A stretch of 64,000 nucleotides of DNA from NCBI GenBank assembly GCA_948567375.1, contig OX419755.1, forward strand, positions 13,335,001 through 13,399,000, written 5' to 3'. The notes under the pieces were generated by a model. The model had not been told where the DNA came from and ran no database searches. It saw only the letters and a program-made list of their open reading frames with translations. Shown here one piece after another: positions 11,951 to 23,338 of the stretch (positions are counted from its first letter, which is position 1; every line of letters begins with the position of its first letter). The position numbers and the translations under genes are program-made. The stretch is from Lunularia cruciata. Taxonomy: Eukaryota > Streptophyta > Marchantiopsida > Lunulariales > Lunulariaceae.

Positions 11951-12499
11951 GGAACTTACCATGGAACGAGTAGACTTGTTAGATTTATTTAGGCAAAATC
12001 TTCTTTGTGATAGGTCGGGCTCAGGATGTCCGGGAAATTCAGAGTTATTCCGTAAATTAGTCTAGTGATTGTCCCATACAACTTTAAAGGTGCAGATATA
12101 TATAGTACTCCAAGGAACGGGGAAGGAAATACAAGGCATAAACAAGTGCAAAAGTAAAGAAGAGCACAAGAGATATCCATAAAATTTCTTGAGTCCATTG
12201 TAGATTGCTAAAAGTTTTATTCCTTTTAATCTTAGGCAAATACTTGAACAAGTTGTCATTGTTTCCTTAATTCAATTCTTTGTCTTCAAAAATTTATTGC
12301 AATTTACAAGGATTTTCTTATGGATGTGCCAAAAGCAAAGTAGACACCAAGCCTCAAGAAAGACACACCTGATTGCATTTATCAAGATATTATCCACATC
12401 AGTAATGATTATTGTTGGAAGTTAATTACAAACTTCTGCCAAAGTCCATTGATACTCACATATGTCATCTCTATTGAGGAAGATGAAACATATTGTGAA

Positions 12500-13320
12500 T
12501 TATTTATTGAACCTTGTGTGCCAATTATGAGTAGATATCATCTTTATTGAGGAAAAGGAAACATATTGTGATGACGTATTGAGGCTTGTGCGCCCAATTA
12601 TGTGTAGAAGAAGCATCTTGAAGCAATTTTTTCTATAGATACATTCCATCAAGATGACTATAGAATATTGTTTGGCAAAGCCAATAGAATCTGGATGGGC
12701 AAAGAAAATGCATTTGATATGTCTATTCTCATCAAGTGCAAGAGTTTTGTGAAATTCATGCTCTTTTAACTCATCCAAGAGTGCATGTATGACATAACAA
12801 CTATCAATTATTATGCATTGATGATTGGCAATCACAATGAATTTGAAGTCTTCTCATATAGCTTCATTAAAATTTGGTGCGTGGGGATGCATGCCACCAC
12901 CAATTTATTGATTGACTTCTTAGCCACTTCAATTAACATTTGTGCACTTAGATGGCTTGACATTTCATCAAAAATTTCATGATTGTGGTTGTCATCATCA
13001 ATGGTGAAACTCCATCTATTTTCAGTACTCTTGCAAGCAATAACTTTCCACAAGCAGTCAATTTTTTGCATTGTATATAAACATTATTGCTTGTTAGGTT
13101 CTTTGCTATTGTGTTTCTTGTATCTACCACCATGGTCACAACATATTTCAACACAACCATGCACAAGGTCTAAGTGTTGGATAGTCCTAGCAAAACTAAT
13201 AGTGTGAGCATGGTCATGGACATATGAAACTACACTATCATGCTCCAAAAAGTTGGTATCAAGCATCTTGTATTTTACCTGTGAAATGCGAAAGCAATGA
13301 GCAGAAAATAAGGATATCAA
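12500..13320 (-). pseudogene. MULE / FAR1-related transposase remnant
   Basis: Minus-strand frames, read from high to low coordinates, give three parts of a plant Mutator-like transposase in the expected order. First is a FAR1-like N-terminal part with CCDHGGRYKKHNS (13084-13320). Second is a segment with a basic strand and DDDNHNHEIFDEMSSHLSAQ (12832-13071), resembling the HNH part of the FAR1/WRKY-like zinc ribbon. Third is FFAHPDSIGFAKQYS followed by CIYRKNCFKMLLLHIIG (12500-12835), matching the MULE core motif 'D-TYKTN-YK-PLLHI-G', where the catalytic Asp position appears as Glu. The parts lie in different frames, so frameshifts separate them. No terminal inverted repeats were found, and the C-terminal half is missing. 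It could be a domesticated FAR1 gene gone bad rather than a transposon. Confidence 0.6.
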
Positions 13321-13570
13321 GACTTAGAGAGTCTCAGAGCATAATGGAAGCAAAGAGAAACAAATAGCAATGAGCAGTGTGCAAAGTGTAATAAGAGAAA
13401 GAAACACTATATTTTTGAAACAATAATAGCTAGGAAGTGGGCAAGGCCACATGCATGTTGATGCATGATAGTAATCATAGAAGTAGTGCTACTTATTAGC
13501 CTTTTTCTTCAATTAGGTGTGGTGGAAATAATAACAACATGGTGGAAATAACAAGTCTCTTATATAAAAT

Positions 13571-14085
13571 TATAATACCAATAGCTAGTTATATGATCTA
13601 GATGTGAAATTTGGTGTGGTAACATCTGGAATGATATTATATATGATGGATAAAATAGATCAGATAAAAGTATCACCAAAAGAGTCTTCTACTAATAGTG
13701 TAGAAACCAAAATAGACTTGAAAACCTTAGAACCAAGAGCTAGACATATGATCTAAAGGTGAGAATTGGTTTGGTAACATCTTGAAGGATGTTACACATG
13801 ATGGACTAAATATATCAGAAAGAGGTATCATTGAAAGTGGACTTCTACTAATAGAGTAGGAACCAAAATATGCCTGAAATCTTTGAAGGCAATTTTGGAA
13901 TTATATAAATGGATGAATTAGGCCTCGAGAATTTTCAGATTCCCCTCCCAATGGAGAAAAGGCTGGCCTTACCTCCCCCTTGGTTTGTCTCATCTAGAGC
14001 TTTCCAAGGGTACCTCACCCACGTGATTTTGAGATTCCTACAAGAAGATTCCCTCAAAGATTCCTTCCAATCAAAGCTTGTTTGA
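13571..14085 (+). mobile_element. family-2 LTR fragment, plus orientation
   Basis: Begins at TATAATACCAATAGC (family start TGTAATACCAATAGC) and runs colinear with the 5' LTR of the element at 23339 for about 515 bp, ending near CTTGTTTGA. The last 220 bp of the LTR are missing. It is joined directly to a piece of the same family in opposite orientation. Confidence 0.8.
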
Positions 14086-14103
14086 AAGGGAGAGGATTTG
14101 GGA

Positions 14104-15216
14104 CATTCAAATCCATCACAACAAAATGTAGATTATCAAATCCCACTCTCTATCATAAATCACTATAGGTAGAATCATTGGGTTTGGTGAATCCATCATT
14201 ATGTCCATGAACTCTGCTCCGAAATGGTAAACGAGGTATACTCTCACTTTCTCTCTTTGAATGTACATGACCTTGATGTGAAATGGATTTAGAAATGGAA
14301 AATGGGGTGCAAGAAATTGTCCTCTAGGAGCTTCCATCATATCCTCTCTCTAAAACACTCTTATCCTATCCATCTCTTTGTGGGGTTTCACTCCAAAATT
14401 ACTTCATCTCAGTAGCCCATGTTCTTCCAAGAGGGGTGATCCACTCTCTTGGATTGAAACACACACTATGATACCATTGTAATATTGCAAGGATAGCAAA
14501 GAAACACAAACACACAAACACAAGTTTCACACTCAAACTTTGATGCCCCAAAGGAGCACCTTCTCTATATTATATAGTCAAAGAGGATCTCCTCCAAGGA
14601 AGCTCCACCATAGGAGTAGGTACATAGATAGGTGACATGTCAGCAAGCTCCACCCCTTGGATTACTTACTTGGATGGGTTACATGTTGGTCCTGGTCCTA
14701 TCTGGTTGGTCAAACAAGCTTTGACCAAAGAGAATCTTTTAGGGATCTTGTAGGAATCTCATAATCACGTGAGTGAGGTACCATTGGAAAGCTCTCAATG
14801 AGACAAACCAAAGGGGGCGTAAGCCCAACCTTTCTTATGTTGGAGGGGAATCTACACATTTTTGAGGCCTAATTCATCCGTTTAGGCCTTTGAAATTACC
14901 TTCAAAGATTTCAAGCATATTTTGATCCTACTCTATTAGTAGAAGTCCCCTTTCAATGATACCTCTTTTTGATCTATTTAGTCCATCATGTGAAACATCT
15001 TTCCAGATGTTACCAAACCAATTCTCACCATTAGATAAGATGTCTATCTCTTGGTTCTAAGGTTTTCAAGTCTATTTTGGTTTTTGCCTTATTAGTAGAA
15101 GTACTCGTTTGCTGATATTTCTATTTGATCTATTTTGTCCATCATGTATGACATCATTTGAGATGTTACTAAACCAAATTTCACATCTAGATCATATGGC
15201 TAGCTATTGGTATTTC
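14104..15216 (-). mobile_element. family-2 5' LTR plus leader fragment, minus orientation
   Basis: 14478-15216 is a near-complete family-2 LTR in minus orientation. Next to it, on the 5'-internal side, is TGGTATCATAG, a good match to the initiator-Met tRNA primer-binding site (TGGTATCAGAG). 14104-14477 matches the leader of the element at 24084-24462. All of gag-pol is missing, and the other flank is the inverted plus-orientation LTR fragment. Confidence 0.8.
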
Positions 15217-15234
15217 AAAAAGATTATTGGCAAG

Positions 15235-15755
15235 TAGTTCTTAATAAGTTAAAGAAGACCTGTTTACAAAACTTCATTGTTCTAATTATTCAAAGTACAA
15301 AACAAGAAGTAATCTAGCCATTTTCTTGGAAAGAAGTGAAGGAGTTGAACATTGGGCAAGATATGAAAGAGTATATTGTTCAATTTGAGTCCAAATTAAG
15401 GAGAATACTTAACATATTCAGCCCCATTGATTAGCACTTCTTCTTACACCTTTGATAAGTACTATTCAAGAGAAATTTTTGCCTATTAGAATTCATTTAT
15501 AAAAAATTCAATACCTTCATCACTTTATATTACTTATTGCTCTAGATAGAGTGATAAATTTACTTTGAGTATTTCATTATAATACTTAGGGTGTATTTTT
15601 GCTTACCAATATATGGGGCACATCCTTTTAGGGTTCTTCCACAAGTTTATCAGTCATAACCACTCAAATTTATCCTTACGATCCTAAATGAAACCAAGTT
15701 TATACATATGCATTATTATGAAGATGTTTAATCTCATTAAGATAAAGTGTCATGC
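15235..15755 (+). repeat. dispersed repeat F, copy 1
   Basis: About 430-500 bp shared, in the same orientation, with 62330-62765. Shared blocks include AATACTTAACATATT, TTAGCACTTCTTCTTACACC, CTTTGATAAGT and TATGGGGCACATCCTT. One frame includes a stretch reminiscent of a gag protein (EYIVQFESKLRRILN), but this is weak. Confidence 0.6.
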
Positions 15756-15764
15756 ATATGTACA

Positions 15765-16716
15765 TTGTTACCAACATCATACTTTATAGAAGTGCAATTC
15801 ATACAAAAGTAGTACATAAACTCTAGAGTGCCACAATAATTATTTTAGTTCATACATTCAACTTGAATCAATTCTCAAGTGAGGAAACTACCATCAATAG
15901 GTTCTAATTATAACATCAAACCATATCCACTCTAGCTAAGGGACTCCAAATGATGCTCACTGGTCTCTATCTACTATAGCCAAGAGCTTAAAAGCTCAAC
16001 ATCAAAGAAATGAGTTCTTTGGAGCTGCACTTTGAAGGTACACCCTCTAGACTTGACCTAACACTCTGATCCTAAAAGTATCAATGGTGGCCCATCTAAC
16101 AATGCACATGGAGCTCAAATGGGTGTGATGAGTAATCCTAACATAAATGTGGTTTCCATTAAGTAGTATTTGAGCAACTATTGGTATAACTATGACTGCC
16201 AAGACTAACACTTTAGTATCCAAGCAAAGTAGCTTTGGTGCTACAAAATATTATGATAATTGTTATGTGTAATATACATTGCAACATAACATAAATTTTT
16301 GTCAATATCATACACAATAGAAACATAACTCATATAGAAGTCATACATGAATTCTAAAGTGCCATAATCACCCCTGTAGATGGCAATTAGATCATTCTAA
16401 CTCCAAATGGCCATCTACTCTAAGTATGTGATATGCCATATGGTGGGCAAAGATCAAGAGGCTGGGTGCTTCCAAGCCCCATTAATAGCTACTTGTTTGC
16501 AATTTGTATCACATAAAAGAGTGAATTAGCTATAGATCAAGTACATCATGGACATAGTCACTATCCTTGAGGAACTACCATGAGGGAAACATACCATATA
16601 CCATCCTCTCAAACATGTATCACATACCAGCATAATAGTAGCTCTACTTGAAGAGCCATATAATAAATAGATAGGCTTATACTTATAATCACCAAGCTTG
16701 ATTCCATGGTGCAATA
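15765..16716 (-). mobile_element. R3a: family-3 gypsy element, 3' part (outermost of the nest)
   Basis: 16380-16716 aligns with the 3' end of R3b (about 53970-54330), covering the end of pol and the sequence after it. 15765-16370 holds LTR-like sequence made of a ~400-bp module (15837-16245) flanked on both sides by a ~100-bp module (around 15771-15836 and 16250-16370). The pol end is decayed. Its continuation is found 16.5 kb away at 33216, because R1b is inserted exactly here: the joined flanks ...CAATA / CTATCAATG correspond to ...CCATCAATG in R3b. Confidence 0.75.
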
Positions 16717-17088
16717 TGTAAAAGACCAAGGATAGAAATAAGAGAATGGAAGACCAAAGTGGAAATTCACATTGAGACTCTCAAATGAGAGAAATTCTAA
16801 TGCCTAGCATGACCTTGGGTTTTGGTATTTATAGGAAATATACAAGGCTCTTGGGAAGTTCCCAAGGAAGCTTCATACTAGAAATTGTCTTCTTGGCATG
16901 CAAGCTAAGCTAGCTAGGAAACTTTCTCCTAGAAGTTGCCTACTTGGCATACACATTACTCAATATTTGGAAGGTATCAAGAAGTTTCCTAGATGCTTCT
17001 AGAATATCCTTGGATTTCTTGGCTAATTTGGCCTATTTGCTAACTAGTTAGCTTCTACTTACTTGTCTATTAACTCCCTATTGTTACA
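16717..17088 (-). repeat. R1b 3' LTR (family 1)
   Basis: Starts and ends as TG...CA (plus-strand reading TGTAAAAGACC ... ATTGTTACA). It is about 372 bp and matches the LTR at 32862-33215 and, inverted, the LTRs of R1a. On the minus strand it contains a TATAAATACCA box. Confidence 0.85.
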
Positions 17089-17099
17089 TATTCTCCAAC

Positions 17100-20000
17100 C
17101 ATTAATCGGTAATGACCTTGTTGCCATGGAATCTTCAAACTCTTGCATGGCCATTTATGCAACACAAAGATGAGGAAGAGACTCCTATGTGGCATCATGA
17201 AGGATATACCCTTTCCAAAGGACTTTTTATTCAATGTGTTGTTGGTGGCTATGTTGGATGTTATGACATACAAAGATATGATCAAGTTTATACCCTTCAT
17301 GATTGTTGTTAGGAAGGGGGGTTGGATATGAGTGGAAAAGGAAAATAGATTAGAAATAAAGGGTTTCAATTTGGAAACATGAAAGATAGAGTAGATTTGC
17401 ATATGACTAGGCAAGGCAAGTCAATAAACAATAAGAGAAATGATTTAGGTAATTTCAAATAGACCTATCCAATTAGATGTAAGTTTACAAACTTGGGTCT
17501 CAAGTGGGAAGAGCATGTTACTAGAAGAAATTATGACCCTTATCATCTAGTTGAAAGGTGAAATCACAATGATGTTGATCAACTTATTACTTTTGCCAAT
17601 TTTGAGCAATGAGGAGATGAGCTTTAGCTTACTATATTAAGATAGAAATATTATGGAAAAGAAGGTGGAAGTATGAGGAATGTGAGATTGTGGTGGAGCA
17701 AGAAGGGAATCTATGACAAGTGGGTCTTGGCCAAAATTAAGGAAGAAGAAAGAGAATTTGGTGCTTGCTTGGAGTTATTGTAGGTAATTCAACAACCACA
17801 AGGCAAACATCCCAATTGGTATGATAAATGATGATAAAGGCACAAAGCATATCCTCTAAGTTTGATTTGCAGGTTTGGTTACCATCAATTTGAGGATGAT
17901 AGGCTATAAACAAAGTAAGCTTGGCATCAAGTAGTTTGAAGAGTGCTTGCCAAAATTTACCACTAAATTGAGGATCATGGTTAGAGATGAGAACCCTTAG
18001 CATCCCATGGTGCTTGAAGATAATTAAAGTAAATCTTTGTTAGAATAGGGGCATGCATGGTATCCATGATGGGTGCCAAATGAATCTACTTGCTAAGTTT
18101 ATCAACAAACATCACAATGGCAGCATGACTCCGATCTATTTTGGGTAAGGATGTTATGAGGTCAAAACTTATATATTCTCATTGGACAGTTGGGATGGGA
18201 AGTGGTTGAAGAAGTCCACTTGGTTTTTGGTTGGCATTGGCAACTCTCACAAGATACAAAACTCTTGAACTTCTTGTGGCATGTTTGGCCACCACCACTA
18301 ACATTAGAGGGTACTCAATTATCACTAAAACTTCTATTAATGTATTTGCTTTAGGACTTCTTCTACATGATTCTTGTGTTCTATTTTCATTTATTATAGA
18401 TTAAAATATCATTCCACAACACCATCACATACCAATCCAATAGCCCATCCAACATCCAATGCATTTAATCCATGAAAAAAACTAGAGCATTCATGAGCCC
18501 AAAAGGTAAGGCTCTCCATTCAAAATACCCATGCTTTGTGCAAAAGGTATATTTTGTACATCTTCCCTATCAATGAGAATTTTCCAATAACCAATTCAAA
18601 GATCCAACTTGGAGAAATATTGCATTCCATTTAATTGATCTAACAAGTCATCAAGCAAGGGATATGCATCCTTAATGGTTTTTTATAAAGGCTATGGTAG
18701 TCAATACAATATCAAAGTCCTCCATTCTTCTTTGGTACAAAGTGAAGTGGTGCTTTTCATAGAGATGTACTTTTGTTGTGTGAAATCTTTCTCCAACAAC
18801 TTAGTCTTTGTTGTTCAAAGCTCTTTTAACTCTTTTGGTGAGAGCCTATAGATTGGTCTACTCATAAGAATATGACATGCAATAAACTTGATCTTGAAAG
18901 GAACCTCTTTGGTAGATCATCCATAAACACATTTGCAAACTCCTGAATTATCTAATAAATCATTTTCTTATGAAGCTTTTGGCTCTCATCAACTTTTCCT
19001 TGTGCAATAGGCTTGATCCACACTGTAAAAATAGGAACATCTTCCTCCAAAGTTGACTCTAGGGCGGCTTTGCTAACAGAGTTCCCTTCTTGAGACTTAC
19101 TACTCTTAGGTATCTTATTTAGAGGTGCCACTTAAATTAATTGGTAATTTTTACCTTAATATTTGAATTTGTCATCAGGTCCAATTAAATTAAACTTATA
19201 ACATTTAAGCCTAGATAGAGCTAGAATGACATCTTAGTGTAGAGGTGCTACTACAAACCTTTTACACTCCAAGTACTTTTTCTTAATCTTGAATGTAATA
19301 GGATGTGAAGAACACAATGAAGAACCCTCTCTACTTCAGAATATTTACTTGATAGGAATACATAAGTCTTTTGCTAATTGCACAAACATGCAATTCTCTA
19401 ACTTGTAAAATCAACTATTTCCTACAACCACAATCAAATATCATATCTTGCAATTGAATCAAACTTGCATAGATTGAACTTTCAATCCCAATGGAACTAA
19501 TAGGGTTCTCAATAGGTAGCTCAATATCTCCTATTGGGATATTTTTTCCTTGATCATTGCACTCCACAAACTCCATGTGGGAAATTTATCAAGAGTCATC
19601 CACATTTAACAATGCCATGTTCAATTTGATAACAATTAAAGCAATCACCATTACGTAGCAATCACCATTTTGTCACAATCTCTTTATTTGCAGTGCCAAG
19701 TGGTCTTTGTTGGATGGTATCAATTTCCATTGGTGTAGGCTCTTCCACCCATATGTAGTGATTTGGTAGGTTTTGTGAAGATGAAGGTCAAGATCAAGTT
19801 GTGACAACCAAAGAATCAAATCACTATATAGTCACCTCCAATTATGCTCTTGTATGGTCACCTCCAATTTGGTATATGACTTCAAGCCCCTTAAAAATCA
19901 ATCTAAAACTTCACATTCTAGTATTTCTAGAATTTGCATTATGGTATTTTGGAATTGATTGATGTAGCTCTCCGCAAAACCAATTTTTTTTAATTTTATC

Positions 20001-20168
20001 AATCTATCTCATGCAACTTGTGTAGTATTTACAAGTTTGAATCTCTCAATTATTACACTCTTGAATTCTTCTCATGTTGAGATTGGTGCAACAAATTGTT
20101 GTTGAACTTGCTCCACTCAAAATCACCACCATAGTTTTACCACTCCATTCAATTGGCTTGAAGCTAGG
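17100..20168 (-). pseudogene. R1b pol and part of gag, decayed
   Basis: In minus order the remains run as follows. A gag C-terminal part lies at about 19.6-20.17 kb. A protease region near 19.1-19.3 kb parallels the R1a protease flank. RT at about 18.42-18.99 kb includes a PLLDDLLDQLNG segment matching the RT palm entry. The integrase HHCC region is near 18.25-18.3 kb and the integrase core with VLISNHDPQFSGKFW at 17737-18003. A FHVSKLKPF segment and a chromodomain lie at 17.1-17.4 kb. The RNase H region expected between RT and integrase is missing (junction near 18.33-18.40 kb). Stops and frameshifts are frequent throughout. The chromodomain after the integrase places the family among chromoviruses, whose chromodomain helps target integration to marked chromatin. 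Confidence 0.75.
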
Positions 20169-20558
20169 TGTAACAATATGGAACTTATTGATGAGTTAGT
20201 CAAGACTAACGAAGTAGTGAATGGGCCAAGAATATTCTAGAAGTATTTAGGAAGCTTCTTGGGAAGCTTCCCAACTACCTTAGCTTGCATCGCAAGTAGG
20301 TAGCTTCTAGAAGGAAACTTCTTGGAAAGTTTGCACGCCAAGAAGGTAACTTCTAGAAGGAAGCTTCTGAGAAGCTTCTTGGTTAACTTGGCTTGCACTC
20401 CAAGAAAGTGACTTGAGGAAGCTTCTCAAGAGCTTTTATGCTCTCTATAAATACCAGAGCCTAAGCTCATGCTAGGCATTTGGAGTTTTCCCACTTTCAA
20501 GTGTCCCAATATGATCTTTCATTCTCATATTTCTCTCCTCTGTCTTGGTTCTTTACAT
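20169..20558 (+). repeat. R1a 5' LTR (family 1)
   Basis: 390 bp, TGTAACAATATGG ... TTCTTTACA. After its end comes TTGGTATCC, a degraded primer-binding site for a Met-type tRNA. The U3 part contains three tandem modules of roughly 60 bp rich in GAAGCTTC and TTCTAGAA. Confidence 0.85.
20305..20453 (+). promoter_or_regulatory. family-1 LTR promoter: heat-shock-element-like pairs and TATA box
   Basis: TATAAATA at 20446-20453 is a good TATA box, followed by sequence conserved between LTR copies. Upstream, TTCTAGAA occurs at 20305-20312 and 20351-20358 and GAAGCTTC-type palindromes are repeated. The 3' LTR keeps the same layout (TTCTAGAA at 32068 and 32130, TATAAATA at 32239-32246). TTCnnGAA is the core of a heat-shock element; three perfectly phased units were not seen. 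Confidence 0.55.
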
Positions 20559-20811
20559 TGGTATCCAAGAAAGAATGGGATGGATAGAATTTATGGACCA
20601 CCAAATCCACTTTTGCCAAACAATTGGGATTTTTGTGTCCAAGTACTACCCAAGCATTGTTTCACACAATTCATCACCTCATGCTTTTGCATATGATCAC
20701 CTTGCTTGAGGAACCCTTGGTGCTTCCAATTGTAACTTATGGAGAATAGTGGACGCATTGCATCTATGTGTCTATAAATTAGATCAATTGGGGATAGTGT
20801 GATAAAGTAGT

Positions 20812-23338
20812 AGCCATGGCGGCGATGCCCAAAGTTATCCTTACTATGTAGGAGCAAATTGAGCATCTTACTCACTTGTTAGATGAATGAGATCATCAAC
20901 AACAAGAACAAGTAGAGAGAGCACCAATTCAAGAGGGAGAAGAGCAAATCCAATTTCCAAAACCTAGGTATTTGAAGGCAAAACTTTTTGGGTGCAATGG
21001 AAAATTTTGATTAAGAACATTACTTCAAAGCAACAAACCTTCAAGATGAAAGGAGACAAATTCGATTGGCCTCAAGCCAATTGGATGGAGTGGCAAAACT
21101 ATGGTGGCAATTTTGAGTGGAGCAAGCCGAGCAATAGTTTGCTACACCAATCTTGACATGAGAAGAATTCAAGAGTGTAATAATTGGGTGGTTCCAAGCT
21201 ATAAATGCCACACAGGCCACACGAGATAAGTTGGAAAGATTAAAGTAGATTGGCTTTGTAAGAAGCTATATCACTCAATTCCAGAATACCATTGTACAAA
21301 TTCCTGATATACTAGATGGAGAAGCTCTAGATTGCTTTGTGAGGGGCTTGAAGTCATGCACCAGATTGGAAGTAATTATGCATGAGCCCAAAGACTTGGA
21401 GGAAGCCATGCAGATGGCTGAGCACTTTGATTCCTTGGTTGCAACAACTTGGTCTCGACCTCGACCTTCCCCAAACCCACCCACACATTACACATGAGTG
21501 GAGGAGCCAACACTAATGGAGATCAATGCCATCCAGCAAAGACCACTTAGCACAATAGATCATGAAAGATTGTGACAAAATGGTGGATGTTTCTATTGTT
21601 GCCAAGTTGGACATCATATTGCTGAGTGTCCATTAACAAATGAGCAACCTTGACAAGTTGCTCAAATGGAATTTGTGGAGTGGAATGCTCAAGGAAACAA
21701 GGAATCCCAATAGGAGATTTTGAGCCACCTATTGAGAACTTGATTAGTTCCAATGGGATTAAAATCTTGACCTATGCAAGTTTGCTTCACTCGCAAGGTA
21801 TGATATCTAATCATGGTTATAGGATATTGGTTGATTTTGGGAGTTTAAAAAATTGTATGTCTATTTAATTTGCAAAAAATTTAGGTATTCCTATTAGGGC
21901 AATAATTGGAAATAGATTGATGATGATGGATGGTAGAAAGGGTGATGCATTCCATACCTCACACCCCATTACATTCAAGATTAGGAAGGAATATTTGGAG
22001 TATATGAAGTTTGTAGTGGCACCTCTACACTATGATGTCATTTTGGGTCTACATTGGTTTGAATGTCATAAGGTTCAATTTGATCAGAATCGACAACAAA
22101 TTCAAGTACAACACCAAGGTAGGAAATTTAAATTAGGTTGTTTGGCATCTTTGAGTAAGACACCTAAGGATAATCAGTCCCAAGATGGAAATTTTGTCAA
22201 GAAAGCAACCATCGAGCAAGCTTTGAAAGAATATAAGTCTCAATATGATGTAGTTTGTCAAGAAAGTAGCCATTGAGCAAGCTTTGAATGAAGATAAGTC
22301 CCAAGATGGGAAGTTTGTCAATAAAGCAACCATAGAGCAAGCTTTAGAGGAAGATGAATCTATTTTTCCTATGTGGATCAAGCCAATTGTGCATGGAGAA
22401 TTTGAGAGCCAAAAACCTCATCAAGCAATGGTTAATCAATTAGTTCAAGAGTTTTTAGATGTGTTTCCAAAAGATTTGCCAAAGGGATTATCCTCTGATT
22501 GCGGTATGCCCTCCAAGATTGAATTATTGACAAAAAGTACTCCAGTGAGTAGACCAATCTGTCGGCTCTCACCAAAGGAGTTGGATGAGCTTTGAACAAC
22601 ACTAATGGAGTTGTTGGAGAAAGATTTCATACGACATACATCTCCTTGGGTAGCATTGATACTATTTGTTCCAAAGAAGGATGGAAGACTTTGCTTCTGT
22701 ATTGTGGTCTGAATACACAAATAATGAATAATGCATATCCCTTGCCATGGATTGATAACTTGCTAGATCAATTGAGTGGAGCACAATAATTCTCCAAGTT
22801 GATCCTTTAAAGTGACTACTGGTAAATTCCCATTAATAAAGAGAATGTGCAAAAGATTATCTTTCACAAAAGTTATGAGCATTTTGAATGGAGAGTTCTA
22901 CCTTTTGGGCTTACTAATGCTCCAATAGTCTTCATGGATCAAATGCATAAGGTGTTGGATGGAATCTTGGATTGATATGTGGTGGTAATTTTTGGATGAT
23001 ATCTTAATCTACAGCAAGATAAAAGTAGATCATGCAAATCATGTGCAAGAAGTCCTACGATGATTGTGTCAATGGAAGTTTTACTGCAAGAAGTCCAAGT
23101 GTGCCTTTTAGCAGAAAGAAGTTGCCTTCTTGGGTCATAAGATCTCATCCAAAGGGATCAAGATGGAAGAGGAGAAGATCAAAGCCATTATTGATTGGCC
23201 TACTCCAAAGGATGCCATAGAAGTGTGGGAATTTAATGGATTGGCAAGCTTTTACTAACGGTTCATCCACTACCATGCTCATGTAATCGCACCTTTGAGC
23301 AACCTCTTGGAGAAGAACTCAAGCTTTTAGTGGACTAT
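20812..23338 (+). pseudogene. R1a gag, zinc knuckle, protease and RT (5' half of the coding region)
   Basis: Gag starts near ATGGCGGCGATGCCC (20815) and is broken by several stops. A CX2CX4HX4C zinc knuckle (CFYCCQVGHHIAEC) lies at 21588-21629. The protease follows with ILVDFGSLKNCMS (21.81-21.87 kb), where the catalytic Asp-Ser-Gly reads Asp-Phe-Gly, so the enzyme would be dead even without stops. Then come YDVILGLHWFE (about 22.03 kb), an acidic tandem-repeat linker, and RT from 22384 with FPKDLPKGL, a broken SPW-ILFVPKKDGRLCF segment and PWIDNLLDQLSGAQ. The frame is lost after 22.79 kb, and RT ends at the R2a insertion. Confidence 0.75.
22169..22352 (+). repeat. three tandem 60-63 bp repeats encoding an acidic linker in R1a pol
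   Basis: Units at 22169-22231, 22232-22292 and 22293-22352 each encode a version of SQDGxFVxKATIEQALxED. The middle unit is 61 bp, so it shifts the frame and brings a stop. The repeats sit between protease and RT, where the related elements have spacer sequence. Confidence 0.75.

Noticed and set aside
14116-14340. 74-codon minus-strand frame
   Set aside because: It is leader sequence of the family-2 element (same as 24.1-24.4 kb), which has no known protein.
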